Source: Hermodice carunculata
Taxonomy: Eukaryota; Annelida; Polychaeta; Eunicida; Amphinomidae
DNA length: 64,000 bases
Assembly: GCA_964020975.1 (NCBI GenBank)
Contig: OZ026630.1
Span: 26,602,137 to 26,666,136 of the forward strand
Direction: 5' to 3'
This document shows positions 36,163-47,900 of the stretch, piece by piece. How positions within the stretch are numbered: position 1 is the first letter of the stretch; every line of letters starts with the position of its first letter. The position numbers and the translations under genes were made by a program. The notes under the pieces were generated by a model. That model saw only the letters and a list, made by a program, of their open reading frames with translations, was not told where the DNA came from and did no database searches.

Positions 36163-36165
<3 letters not shown>

Positions 36166-36246
<81 letters not shown>
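36166..36246 (+). repeat. (CA)n/(TA)n microsatellite
   Basis: About 21 CA units followed by TA units with one interruption. Confidence 0.97.
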
Positions 36247-36679
36247 ATGGTTCTTCTTTCCCCTTTTACACATTACCTCCTTTGACATTAGTTAATTTGT
36301 TAACTAGGCACAGGCGAAAGCACTTGTGAATAAGAAAAATGTGTTTGTCATACAGAATGGGCGCCCCTATATGATTCAGGTGACGAAGTAATGCGAGAAA
36401 GAAATTTTAAAAAGTGGTAGTTCCAGTGAAACGTGATTAAACCTACTCCAATTATGGCTGTTCATTATCGCTGCTCATTATGGCTGTTCATATTGGGAGT
36501 GGAATTACGAGGAAATTTGACAAATCAACATGCCATGAAATTATTACAATCGACCTGAAATTGTTGCTCTTTGACTTGTTGCATTATGGAGCTATATCCA
36601 CGCATCTATATGAGCCCTGCCTTTTACATTTTTAAACTGGAGCTCAAGCCTAATTAAAACTATCAATGAATTCCATATG

Positions 36680-36740
<61 letters not shown>

Positions 36741-38374
36741 TGATTCGGAAGCAGGTAAGCCAATATTGATCAACTTCCATGTGCTCAGATATTGGCTGAG
36801 AAGATCTCCTCCCAATGGGGTAAACTGAAACTGTCAGTACCGTAAGAAGAGTACCATGAATAATCACAGTGATAGTAACTCTCTCCATATACTGCCCAGG
36901 CCAAGAACCGATCCAAGGGCGTAGAGAAGGAAGGTGAGCACGTTACTAATTAGCCTACTGTTCAACCATTACATTAACTGATCACGCCGACCCTGCATGA
37001 TGTTGGATAAAATTTTAAACATATTCATTGGCTTTGTGAGAAGTAAGCAGACAAACTACTTGAACACAGAACATATTCACACGGTTGGCTGAAGATTGAA
37101 AAAAAACAACAAACAGAAAAAGAGAGAGAGAGCAAAACAGTTGTTCCCATGATGGAATATATTTCTGACAACTTACAATAGTGATTGAGGGCTGTGATAT
37201 GGCCTTCCACTGCTGTCACTTTTATTACATGACTTCGAGCTTCATGTTTTGTAATGCCAATCAATAAAATAAAGATGTTATGAGTTTTCCCGCCTTTTAG
37301 GATTCAGTGTTGCCTGCTAAACCAATCTCTGTGTGTACCCGCCACTTCACTTTTAGATCTCTTTGTGTACTCGCCACTGCACTTGTAGAAGAAGTATACA
37401 TAGCTTGGTCTTGCTTAGGGGGCAATATTCTGTATATTGAACAAGAAATGCTCCCGTACTTCTACAATGTGGACTGAAAAGTAGCAATTGCCGACGTTGA
37501 GGTAGATTGATATTGCTATCAAGAAAATGTTAATAAATTTCCCGAGTGTTTCCATACAAGTCAACATCCGGAAAATGGAAGCCTATTCGAGGTATACATC
37601 TGTGTGAATACTCTTTTAGCAAGACAGAGAGTGTAGCAAATCATAAGGGTGGTCAGAATAACGTTGAAACCCAATATGTGAGTGTGATGTGATGACATCA
37701 AGTTAGACTTGGTATTTGGAGAAGAGATCAACAAAGTTGGTCAATGTCGTTGGTCGTCAAGGATCAGGTGGCGTGCAAGTGAAAGCACAAGCACGGTCAC
37801 TACTTAACTTCCTGATAGACTGACAGTAGTTAGACCTACTAAATGACATGGACTCATTGGTTTCAGTGTTGACAAAAGGGAAGAGAAAGGCCATGAAACA
37901 AAGCTTGTACAAACTTTGTAAAGTAAGCACAATGCTGCATTAAACTCTCAAACGTGTGTTGCATTTCCATGCCACTTCAGTGAACTTGTTATTGTGTATA
38001 CCTTTATAAGACGTAGATTCGCATTAAGCTTCCTTGGCAGTGGGTATCAGCAGTCTTGTGCACCCATGCTGGTCACTGCATACTAAGCAATAATTTGATA
38101 TTGACACAGGGTGATGTACTGACAGATTTTAATAAAGGGTGCAAGGGCGTTAGGAATCCACAAAAGATGACAAGGTTAATTGTAATTTTATCGCAATAAT
38201 CGTGTGTGACTTTCAAGAGCAGCGTCAAATAGAAGTAAAACATAATCCGTTACCTTCCAGTATCTCTTTGAGCAAGAAAGATAAAAAGTCTCCAAATAAG
38301 GACACCAATACTTAAAAATTAAAGAAAATTAATATTCTGTGATGCAGTCATGGTGTACTGGAATAATTATAGTT
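36247..38374. other. Unassigned stretch
   Basis: Only an (ATC)n repeat was recognised; no gene was supported. Confidence 0.4.
36680..36740 (+). repeat. (ATC)n microsatellite
   Basis: About 20 perfect CAT units; the poly-Asp frame on the minus strand is an artefact. Confidence 0.97.
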
Positions 38375-38812
38375 ACCTCAAAGCAGCCAAGTGCTCAATT
38401 GTGTCATTTTGGTGATTGCAACTAGTACCTTTTAAATGCTGTATTTTACTGATATTTTCAACAAATTTGAAACCTGTGCCTGCAAATTCTCTGATTTGGT
38501 AGAGATTTTGGTCCCTTTTCATGAATTGTACAGTCCTATATGCAAATGAATGATGCACCTGCTCAAGCAAATTTACTTATATAGGCCTATAGTTCTAAAT
38601 ATATTTTTCGCATTCCTGTCATGATAAAAGTAGACGTGGCTTTTTTGACCCTAGGGACCTTTGTGGGTACGTTTTTGACTCTTTTGGGCACAGACGAACT
38701 ATAAATTTATGTGATTCATCTATACATACCAAGGAACATTGCCTTTAGTCGGAATTGGCTTGGATTTGTTTTATTAGGACTGCGGTTTGGGTTTAGTAAT
38801 GACAGTCTAAAT
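38375..38812 (-). repeat. Dispersed repeat family R1, copy B
   Basis: Its reverse complement aligns over most of its length with 55468-55915: TGTCATTACTAAA, CAATTCCGACTAAAGGCA, TGTTCCTTGGTATG, AAAGAGTCAAAA, TATAGGCCTATA, GGTGCATCATTCA, AGGACTGTACAATTCATGAA and TTGAAAATATCAGTAAAA blocks occur in order. It is non-coding. Confidence 0.75.
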
Positions 38813-40813
38813 CGCTTGTGGGGATAGCAGAACAAGGCAAGGTGTACAGGGACCGCCATGTGGTCAATTCAAGGAAGTGCATAATGGGGCACGTATCAGC
38901 CCCTGAAAGTGTCGGTAAAATATTAAAAGGGATAGAAGCGCTGCTATTAGAAGTTGCAATTCTCTATCAATATTGACAGCACGACAGACACGCAAGGTTG
39001 CAGAATAAAAGGAAGCAGGGGTGCTGGTTCCGTAAGAAAGTGGAGAGAGTGTGATTGTAAAAAGTGAACCCCATCAGCAATCCCCAATTCCAAAGGAAGA
39101 TAAACACTTGAATGAAAATAACCCGACTAAAACTCAAAACAGTTTTGTGGCTGATTCCCTTTTCATTAACTCATGAGGCCATTGGAATTGCTTACAGAGC
39201 GACTGTGAAGAGGCCTGGAATCAGACTGCATGGTACTGGTGACATAGAATGGCTGGAAATTGTGTGATGAGGCATATACAATCGGTTTCAGCTTATTTCG
39301 TGATTCGTTTCTGTAAAAGCTGTGGTTGTTCATGAATACCCGAGAACACACAGTGTACATCATTGTGATTTTATGGTTAGATATGAAAGAGAATTTTGAT
39401 GCACCTTCCAACACGCAGGGTTAGGTCATATCGAAGTTAACATGCTGAAGTCATGTTTGAATTTGATGTGCCAACGATTGTGTGAGTTAATGGCAGAAGT
39501 TTTTAATTTCCTATCCACGAGTGGTAAATCCTCTACAAAGAAGGTAAATAATGATCACAGAGGGTACAGTAAGGCTACATTTGACCATGAGGCCATACCA
39601 AAGAGTTGTTGATGTCATATGGCTAGCACAACAAAACTCAAACATGTCCATTGCAGGCTTTACCGGGTTGATAGATAATGAGGTACAATATCAAAATAAT
39701 GTGTTAATGTGCTATGCAATGTTTGATCATTAGACACAGTACATTTCTATACAAAGCTGTACTTCGTTCGGGCACAAAGGATCTAGTCAGTGCATCAAGG
39801 GCACTGTTTAAAAAGAAATAAAGTAAAATGAAAAAATACGGCTGTCAAAAAAATGTCATACTCAGAGAGCTAGCCCAAAGCACTTAACAGTGCTAATAAA
39901 GTACCACAGAAACCAGTCGACTTTGTCTTTAAAACTCAATTATTGAATGCAAGGTGGAATACCGTATGCTAATGCTGAAATCACGTGAAAAGTGATCAAC
40001 AATGGTAAACATTTCTGGATACCATCAGCACCCCAAAAGACATATGATAATAATTACGAACGCCAAGTGCTGTGGAGGGTAACTGTTTGCCTAAGGGATT
40101 AAGGATCCTAGCAATCCTAGTCACCATGTCCATTAGAATCGTTTTCATAGAATAGCAGTACTTGAGCAGTCCAACTTTGAAAGCAAAGCACTGTCAAAAG
40201 AAACATTAGATCCCCTTTGTAACAGTTGAGGATAATTAAAATTATGCTGTCCTCGTTGCCAGTGCCTTTGTGTCATATGTGTTGTTGACCTTTCTAAACC
40301 TGTTTCGTTTAACAAAAAGATATTTGTCCCTACTGTAGATTATGGCCAGTTTGACAATATAACAGACAACACTCTTAGAAAAGTAGAACATCTGTTGGGG
40401 GCAACAATTGATTCATTAACTGATACAGCTGTTTATGCTTATTCTGGGAGTGAATAAAATGCTAACACTTGAAAAGGACAAAGGTATTGAAAAAAAACAA
40501 AAAACATTTATATGTAGTTTACTATATTTGTGGTATATATTACTCATTTGACCATCCAAAATATTATAAGAGCCATACGTGCACACATATGCATGCATTC
40601 CGTGTACATTCTAATAAATACACAGTGGCATTATAAAAGTAGAATACAAAATAGAAACCATAAATACAGAGTTCTATGAAATATTTTACAGCAAAAAAAG
40701 ATGCCATACCCTGGATTGATAAACAAACAACAGTTTTCATTTAACTGAAATGTTGGCCAAATAAATAAATAAATAAACAACTGACCAAGTAACTAAAAAA
40801 TGAATAAATAAAC

Positions 40814-40881
<68 letters not shown>

Positions 40882-41100
40882 AAATAATATATTCATGAAT
40901 GAATGAATGACTTAGGGAATAAATTAACTAAACTCAAATGCAAAAGGAATATGCCCAATGCTACGTGTATTTCGCTCAGTCCATGAAGACCTTTGCTGAG
41001 AACCTTTGCTGTTTTTAACACACAAAACCAAACACCCTTAATTTAATTTTTCCCAATTAGAAGTCCACTGGGTTACATTTGCTTTTGATCCTTTGTCCTA
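38813..41100. other. Unassigned stretch
   Basis: No gene was supported. AAAT-type low-complexity sequence and an (AT)n run sit near 40.75-40.88 kb. Confidence 0.4.
40814..40878 (+). repeat. (TA)n microsatellite
   Basis: About 32 TA units. Confidence 0.97.
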
Positions 41101-41460
41101 TCAGGCAGAGACATCAACTGCTCTGACATCTTGAGTAGTCTGTTGGTAGGTAAGGGGATTACTGGACTCCAGGTAGCAGCAGAAGCGTTTGCTTGTTATG
41201 AACTGGACAGGTGTGCTTGGGTTATAGGGACGAGGGACCTTGGATGGAGTGTCGCTAGCCAGTGTTGTAACAATACCATATGGGTTTTTTTCTGTTTTCC
41301 TTCCAGTGGCTGTGACATACTCAGCAACTCTAACATTAATTGATGCCACAGGACCTGTGGTGACTTTGGTGTTTGGTGCTGCTGTAACACCAGTCAGTGC
41401 GAGCATGGACCAAGTGCTCACCATGGCTTCCATATCAACACTAAGTAGGTTGTTTCCCAT
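41101..41460 (-). CDS. Hypothetical 119-aa protein or exon, unrecognised
   Basis: An open frame starts at an ATG in a strong Kozak context (ACCATGG) and begins MGNNLLSVDMEAMVSTW. It is rich in Thr, Ala, Val and Ser, has no membrane segment or known motif, and ends DVRAVDVSA before a TGA. Third positions are GC-richer than the surrounding AT-rich DNA, which argues for real coding sequence. No AATAAA is obvious just downstream, and the splice structure is unknown. It could be a single-exon gene, one exon of a larger minus-strand gene, or a retrocopy. The opposite strand is also partly open, which is likely a shadow. I cannot assign a function. Confidence 0.35.
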   Translation of the reverse strand: MGNNLLSVDMEAMVSTWSMLALTGVTAAPNTKVTTGPVASINVRVAEYVTATGRKTEKNPYGIVTTLASDTPSKVPRPYNPSTPVQFITSKRFCCYLESSNPLTYQQTTQDVRAVDVSA

Positions 41461-44271
41461 GGTATTAATTGACAGCTTGTACTATAGTGCCTGGTATCAT
41501 AAGCCTTCTGTTGTTGTTACTGAAATATGATACAGCAGGCTCATATATTTGCCAGTTTTTGTTTCATTGTATTTCTTTCTTTCTTTTTTTTTTTTTGGCA
41601 TTATGTGCATTTTGTTGGTGTTCTATCTTTTTTCTTTTTTTTTCTTTTTACGTTTTGACCAACATGCGTTTCAATTCAAACATTCATAGTACAGATGTAA
41701 ACACATGCGTATTTATGACTTCTAAAGATGTACTATTTGAATTTGTACAAGAGATTTAAATACCAATTTAACGCAAGGGATAAATTTTTATTCCGTACAC
41801 CTTTCAAGAACTTAAACAAGTATTTTCTCTAGTCGGCATTTGCCAGATGTATATGTTTAAGTTTCAGCAGTACATGCAGATAGCAGGTCATTAGTAATGA
41901 GAAGGTAAATCATGTTTATTTTTGTACAGAAAATTAGTACTTTTTAAATTTTTACTTGAATTCGGATCATATATCTGTATTCTTTTAATATAATATTAAT
42001 TTTTATTAAAAGATGTAAAAACAACTTGCCTAAAAGGTGTTTTTCATGTGTGTTGGACTTTGATTAATCTGCCTGTATATGTGCTTTCGTCACAGATTTC
42101 TTTAACACTAATGACCACTGTCTGTAGCAAGTAACTGTTAAAACTGAAGTCAACATTGAATTGTATCAGAACTTATTTGATACAAATGTCAATACAGGAG
42201 AATTCGTGGTCACATGGGTCAATAGTATCAGGTATAAAGAAAACACACTTACCTGCTGATCAGCTTGTAGTAGTAGACATACAAATTCATTGCAGTAAAA
42301 TTGTCGATGTAACTAAAATAATATATTGGACTGGTTAACATCAGGTATTGAGACATTACTTCCAACATTTAAAACTCCTGACCTCACATTTGCGGCTGTG
42401 GCATTTCCGTCGACACAATCCAATAAGTAACTGTGCTTAGAAAAAGAAAGTTTGGAAACCAAGTTTTGGGGACCAGAAGTTGACTTTTTTCCGGTCTCCC
42501 ATGCCTAACATTGTTTTTGTTCAAGCAATGTCTTGCCTAACGGAAAACATTTTGTAAAATTAAAATATAACATTTATATATTCCATTTACTCGAATACCG
42601 TTCAAGTAGCAGGACAAAGAAGCAAATGCACCTTCAGTTTGAGCCTCATTGTATCACTAAATCCCATTCTCCAAACAGAATGATAGTATGGGCCCATTAC
42701 GCGTCAATACAGTTCCTGGGCTTGCCAGAGCATTGTGTGCAGTCCAAGCATGTCTCTACTTTCTCGCAGCTAGCATAGTTAATTTCACAGAGCTGTTACA
42801 ACTAAGACCTGATCATATAGTGAAAGTGTGTAAAGATTATATAATAGCACAGCAGCATGTCGTCAATGTATACAAGACCCAGTAAATACGGTCACAGAGA
42901 GAAAGTTAACTCCACTGTAATTCTCTGAGGGCTGATACCTATAAAGCTCTAGAAAATGCAGGGCTAAATGGAACAGGTCCATAACATCGGTACTAAGATT
43001 GAGGAGGATGGTAAGCTTGGGATCCTTGAATGATTCATTACCCTAACAAATTGCAGATCAAGTGGTCTATAGTGGTGAACATGGAAGAAATGGTGTTACA
43101 TAAAATGCAGAACTTATTACCCGTGATGACCAGGGCTGGGACAAATACCTCATTTGTTAGCTAGAAGGTGAGTCCATACCTATGAAGCAAATACATGACA
43201 GGTCATCAAAGAATGCAGCCAAGATCAGTCAAACTTAGTGTGGCTCCTTGAAGGCCAGAAAAACAGCTGAATGTTGCTAATTTGTACTTCAGGATAGCTG
43301 CTCTTTAGGAATCCAAGAGAGTCCTGCAAGTTCCTTGCATATACTGGCACAAAAGAAACTCATTGCTTTGCTTGGTATTTTTATTATTGTAGTGAGTTGG
43401 TTGCTGAGCCCTATCAGAGGTAGCTTCTTTTTCTTCCCTGTTTGCTTATGTATTCATCCTATGGGAACCCTTCAAACCACAATTACTGTTCTCTCCTGAC
43501 ACTGTGTCCTCTCCTCAATATACGTGTCCAATCAGTACACCTGCCATCTTTAATACAGGCTTTGGCTAAAAAAGCTAAAATAGTTGCAGCTGCATGCTAT
43601 CCGGCACAGACAGTGTTTGTCTTGTTTTGTTAACTCTCTACCCAACACAGCCATTTGGCCTACAGATAAGTTGTGGGCTTGTCTATCATAGTTGAATGAC
43701 TCCTATATGTAGGTATGTAGGTTCTCAAGACAATTTACCACAAAACGACTCATACCCAAGGAGGTCCAATGGCAAAATTATCCACATTGATCTTGTCATC
43801 AAACTGTCCTTTGGTGTGGGCAGTGGCTGCCATTGCAACAGTCAAAGATGTATGATGTGGTGTCACAGCTTAATGTTGTTCTGCCGGTACATGGTGGGGC
43901 ACTGATGGTATGTTTCCTGGGTGCGGTGGAGCTCGGGGCTTTACAAAGCTTGTGCTCCTCTATATGCCCTTAAGTTTTGTGTGCTGAAGTGATCTCTACA
44001 GTCGCCAAATTAATACCTAGTACTTGAGCTGAGGTCATGATAACTACTGTATAAGTACACATTTTTCGAACAATACTTTTCTTGGGTTTACATAAATTCA
44101 AAATTTTACGGTTTTTATTTTCCCAAATTCTAGACCTGTAATGCTTACCTTCAGATAATGTCATGTGCGCATTCAATGTTTGGTACTTTTTCCCAGTTTT
44201 TTATTTCCGGAATGGCAAACTCAGGGAAATTCGAGAAAATTTGTACTTATGCAGTATTTCCCTTCAAAAAG

Positions 44272-44274
<3 letters not shown>

Positions 44275-44325
<51 letters not shown>

Positions 44326-44337
44326 TCGACTGAGAGC

Positions 44338-44378
<41 letters not shown>
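44275..44378 (+). repeat. (GA)n microsatellite, two blocks
   Basis: Two AG runs separated by about 20 bp of unique sequence (near 44323-44341). Confidence 0.96.
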
Positions 44379-44381
<3 letters not shown>

Positions 44382-44734
44382 CAGCGCTTTCTGCATAAGA
44401 TAAACATCTGCTATTCCCTCCATAACAATTTGACAATTTTTTATGGCCTGCGAACTGCATTTGCTAAAGTTAGCTTAGGAACTCTTGTGATGCAGGAATC
44501 TTTTCTCCATTAGGAGTGTATCACTGTGAGCTTGATATAGCTAGTGTTGTTGTAGGATATGTCAGCTACGAATTGAATGTTAAAAAGGAAAACGCATGAC
44601 GAAATCTACATTTGGACAGGAGGAAAGTTCAACACAGCCACACACGACATGTCAAAGGGACTATATGACAACCAGATCTCTCACCAAAAGTTTTATCTGA
44701 TCCTAGATAGATATGAAACAAGAGGGAGATGAAA

Positions 44735-44900
44735 GCTATAATTTATTTCAGGGCAAAAACGCCCATTTAGCACTAAAAAGAATGAAAAGACAAAAAAAAT
44801 AGAAAACAAGCAAGAAAGGGATGTAGGCTATAATTTTTTTCAGGGCAAAAACGCCCATTTCGCAATAAAAAAAGATGAAAAAAAAAGAAAAAGAAAAAGA
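44735..44900 (+). repeat. 92-bp tandem duplication
   Basis: GCTATAATTT-TTTCAGGGCAAAAACGCCCATTT occurs at 44735 and 44827. Each unit holds the small inverted repeat GGGC-aaaaac-GCCC. Flanks are A-rich. Confidence 0.8.
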
Positions 44901-47900
44901 AAAAAAACAAACCCCAAAGCATTGCTAGGGGCAAGACAGACAGTCCCTCATATCAGGCGTGGCCTGAGATTCAAGGTGAACATATATCGCATTCACCAAA
45001 TGGATGATGACCCTGGCTCACTGTTGAGAGTCTAGATAATATGCTCCTGACAATTTTGTGGGCGATCAGCATTACTGGCCGCTATTCAAAAACCCCATGC
45101 CCGATTAGACAGACATCCAGATGACTAATATTTACCCAAATTATTACCAGAGACAGTTTGCAAATTATAACTGGCAGAGCAATGCTCATGAGGACACCTT
45201 CATTAATCATGCCACGTGCCTAGCATGTCACAAAAAGGGATCACTTCAAGCAAAATATATTGCTACCATGGGTATAGTCATTCAATTCCAATACTCAAGA
45301 CCATTGCTCAATGTTTCATAACGTTTCAAAAACAGTTGTCATCGCAAGGGAAAGCAATAGTCCACGCCATCACTTGAACGAACCTGTTCATAATTTTGTG
45401 TCATATGAAAAAGTGTTGTGGGTACATAGTTTTACAAAATATTACGATAATATATATGTCTTCTGTTTTCCAATGATGTAAGATCCTGCACGGCCCACAT
45501 GCATAAAAGGCAAAATCTATGGGAAGAGACACACTGGATTTTAACCCTTTGCCGACTGTTTCTGGACCCTTCCTTGTTCCCTCTTGCTGTTATAGCTCCT
45601 CCAGTATCTTTAAAACATTGACGACGTCAACTCCTTTACATAAAAGACTCAATATTTTCGCAAATCTAGTTCAATGAGAAAAATACAACAAAGGGCAAGG
45701 TAATTAACCTCAGATTTTGAACAGTTTGGTAGATTTGCTTGTCCTCAAAGACGCAAAACTGGTTTTACGTACTTTATAAACATTGATAACTGGCATAGCA
45801 GTATCAAGTCTTATCCATATTGATTTGAGGCCAAGATAATTTATTTTCTATTTCCCTAAAATAGATTATACGAATGTATATCCAAAATAATGTGGGTCCG
45901 GAGTATCGATGTAGCCCCACCACTAACATAATGTCCAAATATGCTTACGTAGCATTTTCAATAGCTGAATTCCTCATTCAATATGTAATCATTCATATCT
46001 AAATCATTGTGTCAGACAAAAACAAAGTATTTTTTTGACTTGAGGAAAGTCAATATGTACTTTTTCTGTGGCACTTGTGACGTAGAATGGCATCGTGGAT
46101 ATACTAGAATTTTGGGGAGCACTTTTTCAGCTGAAATCATATACAATGTATACACATATATATATGGGAGATTTCCTAACTGTAAATGTCTTTCACGGCA
46201 TACTCTGGTAATTCATAGACAACATCAAAATTTTCAAGGTGATTCATATATTGCACATTTTAAAATAATCTGAAGGAGGATTAATCGCATCTTGATAAAA
46301 AGAAAACTTCATGTCATCTAGTCTTCTATACTTTAAATAATCTTTAAAACATTTCTAAAGGCTACAATTTGGCAAAATTTAATAGCCATAAAAGGCTTAA
46401 CGCTGATGTAGTTCAAATGGAAATATAAAACTACACTCCTCTGATCGACCAGTTGTTCTTTCTACTTTAAACTGAATAAACAGTGCTCGAAATTTTAGCA
46501 TACCCCAGTTCTGTATTCAGATCTGTGACTAGCAAGCCAGACAGCCACATACGTACTATATTTATATCTTTACCACTTCCGTTTCAACCGTTTATTATAT
46601 GCATAGCAAATGTATGTATTGTTGCGTCATATAAGCAAGTAATAATGGCAAGTCACATTTCATCTTCGCATAAAATCGATTCGATATCGCAAACTGAGCC
46701 ACCTTTGTCGGGTGTCCAGAATGCGTCTTAAGGGCTCTAACCAGGGCCTCGGTTTGGCATCGGGAGTGCCTACATGACGATACACAAGCAACGTGGCAGA
46801 GGCATTGTTAACATTGCAGAAGTCGGGAAGTAAAACAGCCTGTGCTGCTAATTAGCAGGGAGAAGACGATAAATATGGAAGATAAAGTGGGTCCCCTTAC
46901 TACTGTGTGACAGACTTCATGCTCACATACACTTTCGGAATCTGTCTTCAGACATTACACTATGACAGCTACATCAGTCAGTGAATCATATCGAGGCTTC
47001 TAAATGTCCTTCGATAGTAATGCTGTAAAATGGCCATGACCTGGCCTGGTAAAAGGTGTCTGTAGCTGGAAAAAACAAATTAAAGCACATCAGCACTGAC
47101 CATCACTACAGACTGAGAAGTCGGGACAAGAAAAGATGTGCATTTAAATTTTGTGTTATAAAATGGAGCAGAAAGTTGCATTCTGAATCCAAAAGTTGCA
47201 CTGGTTGTTATCAGGGGCATCCATATAGCATGATATCCACACACAGCTATCATACTGTAAGTTAAAATATTGTCCATCCACTGCTAAGTGGTCATTGAAT
47301 GCAGCATGCTTGTCCTCGGGGTGGCACGGGCTGTTCATTTTGTGAATCTCTTCCCAAGTATCATCACTACCAAGGTGAAGCCGCACAGGAAAGTACCCAC
47401 ATCCTTGGCCATCATGATTTTTTTGTCTTTTGCTTCCAGCCACGTTTCGTGGGTGGCTTATCATTGTCGTCAGTTGGAGAGTTCTTGTGCTTTTGGCCTC
47501 CAAATGATCTCCTTGAGGCATGGACACCACTAGTTTGAGACTGATAATGATGATTTTCCACTGATTTAATTGAAAATTCCATATTAGACAGAATACAACA
47601 CAAATGGAATGACACCTGTTGTAATATTGTGTATGGCGGCCATGCATACCATCATTCCCGCAATAGAGGATTGAACAGTGATCAGCATTGCATACAGTTA
47701 ACATGGTGTCATATTAGGAATTATTACACAAGATGTTAAACTGACCGGTGCAGGTGTGTGCAGCTCAGGCTGTGTAAAAGGGCATGAACAGTAAACTACT
47801 TATTGCTGACCTGTTCTGTTCCATCATATGATAGCACATAAAAATGATAAGTACATTCTAGTTGAACTCTTTGCCACTAAGTGCACTAAAATAGTGAGGA

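Noticed and set aside
47156-47704. 182-codon minus-strand open frame
   Set aside because: Composition is irregular, three other frames over the same DNA are also open, and no domain is recognisable.
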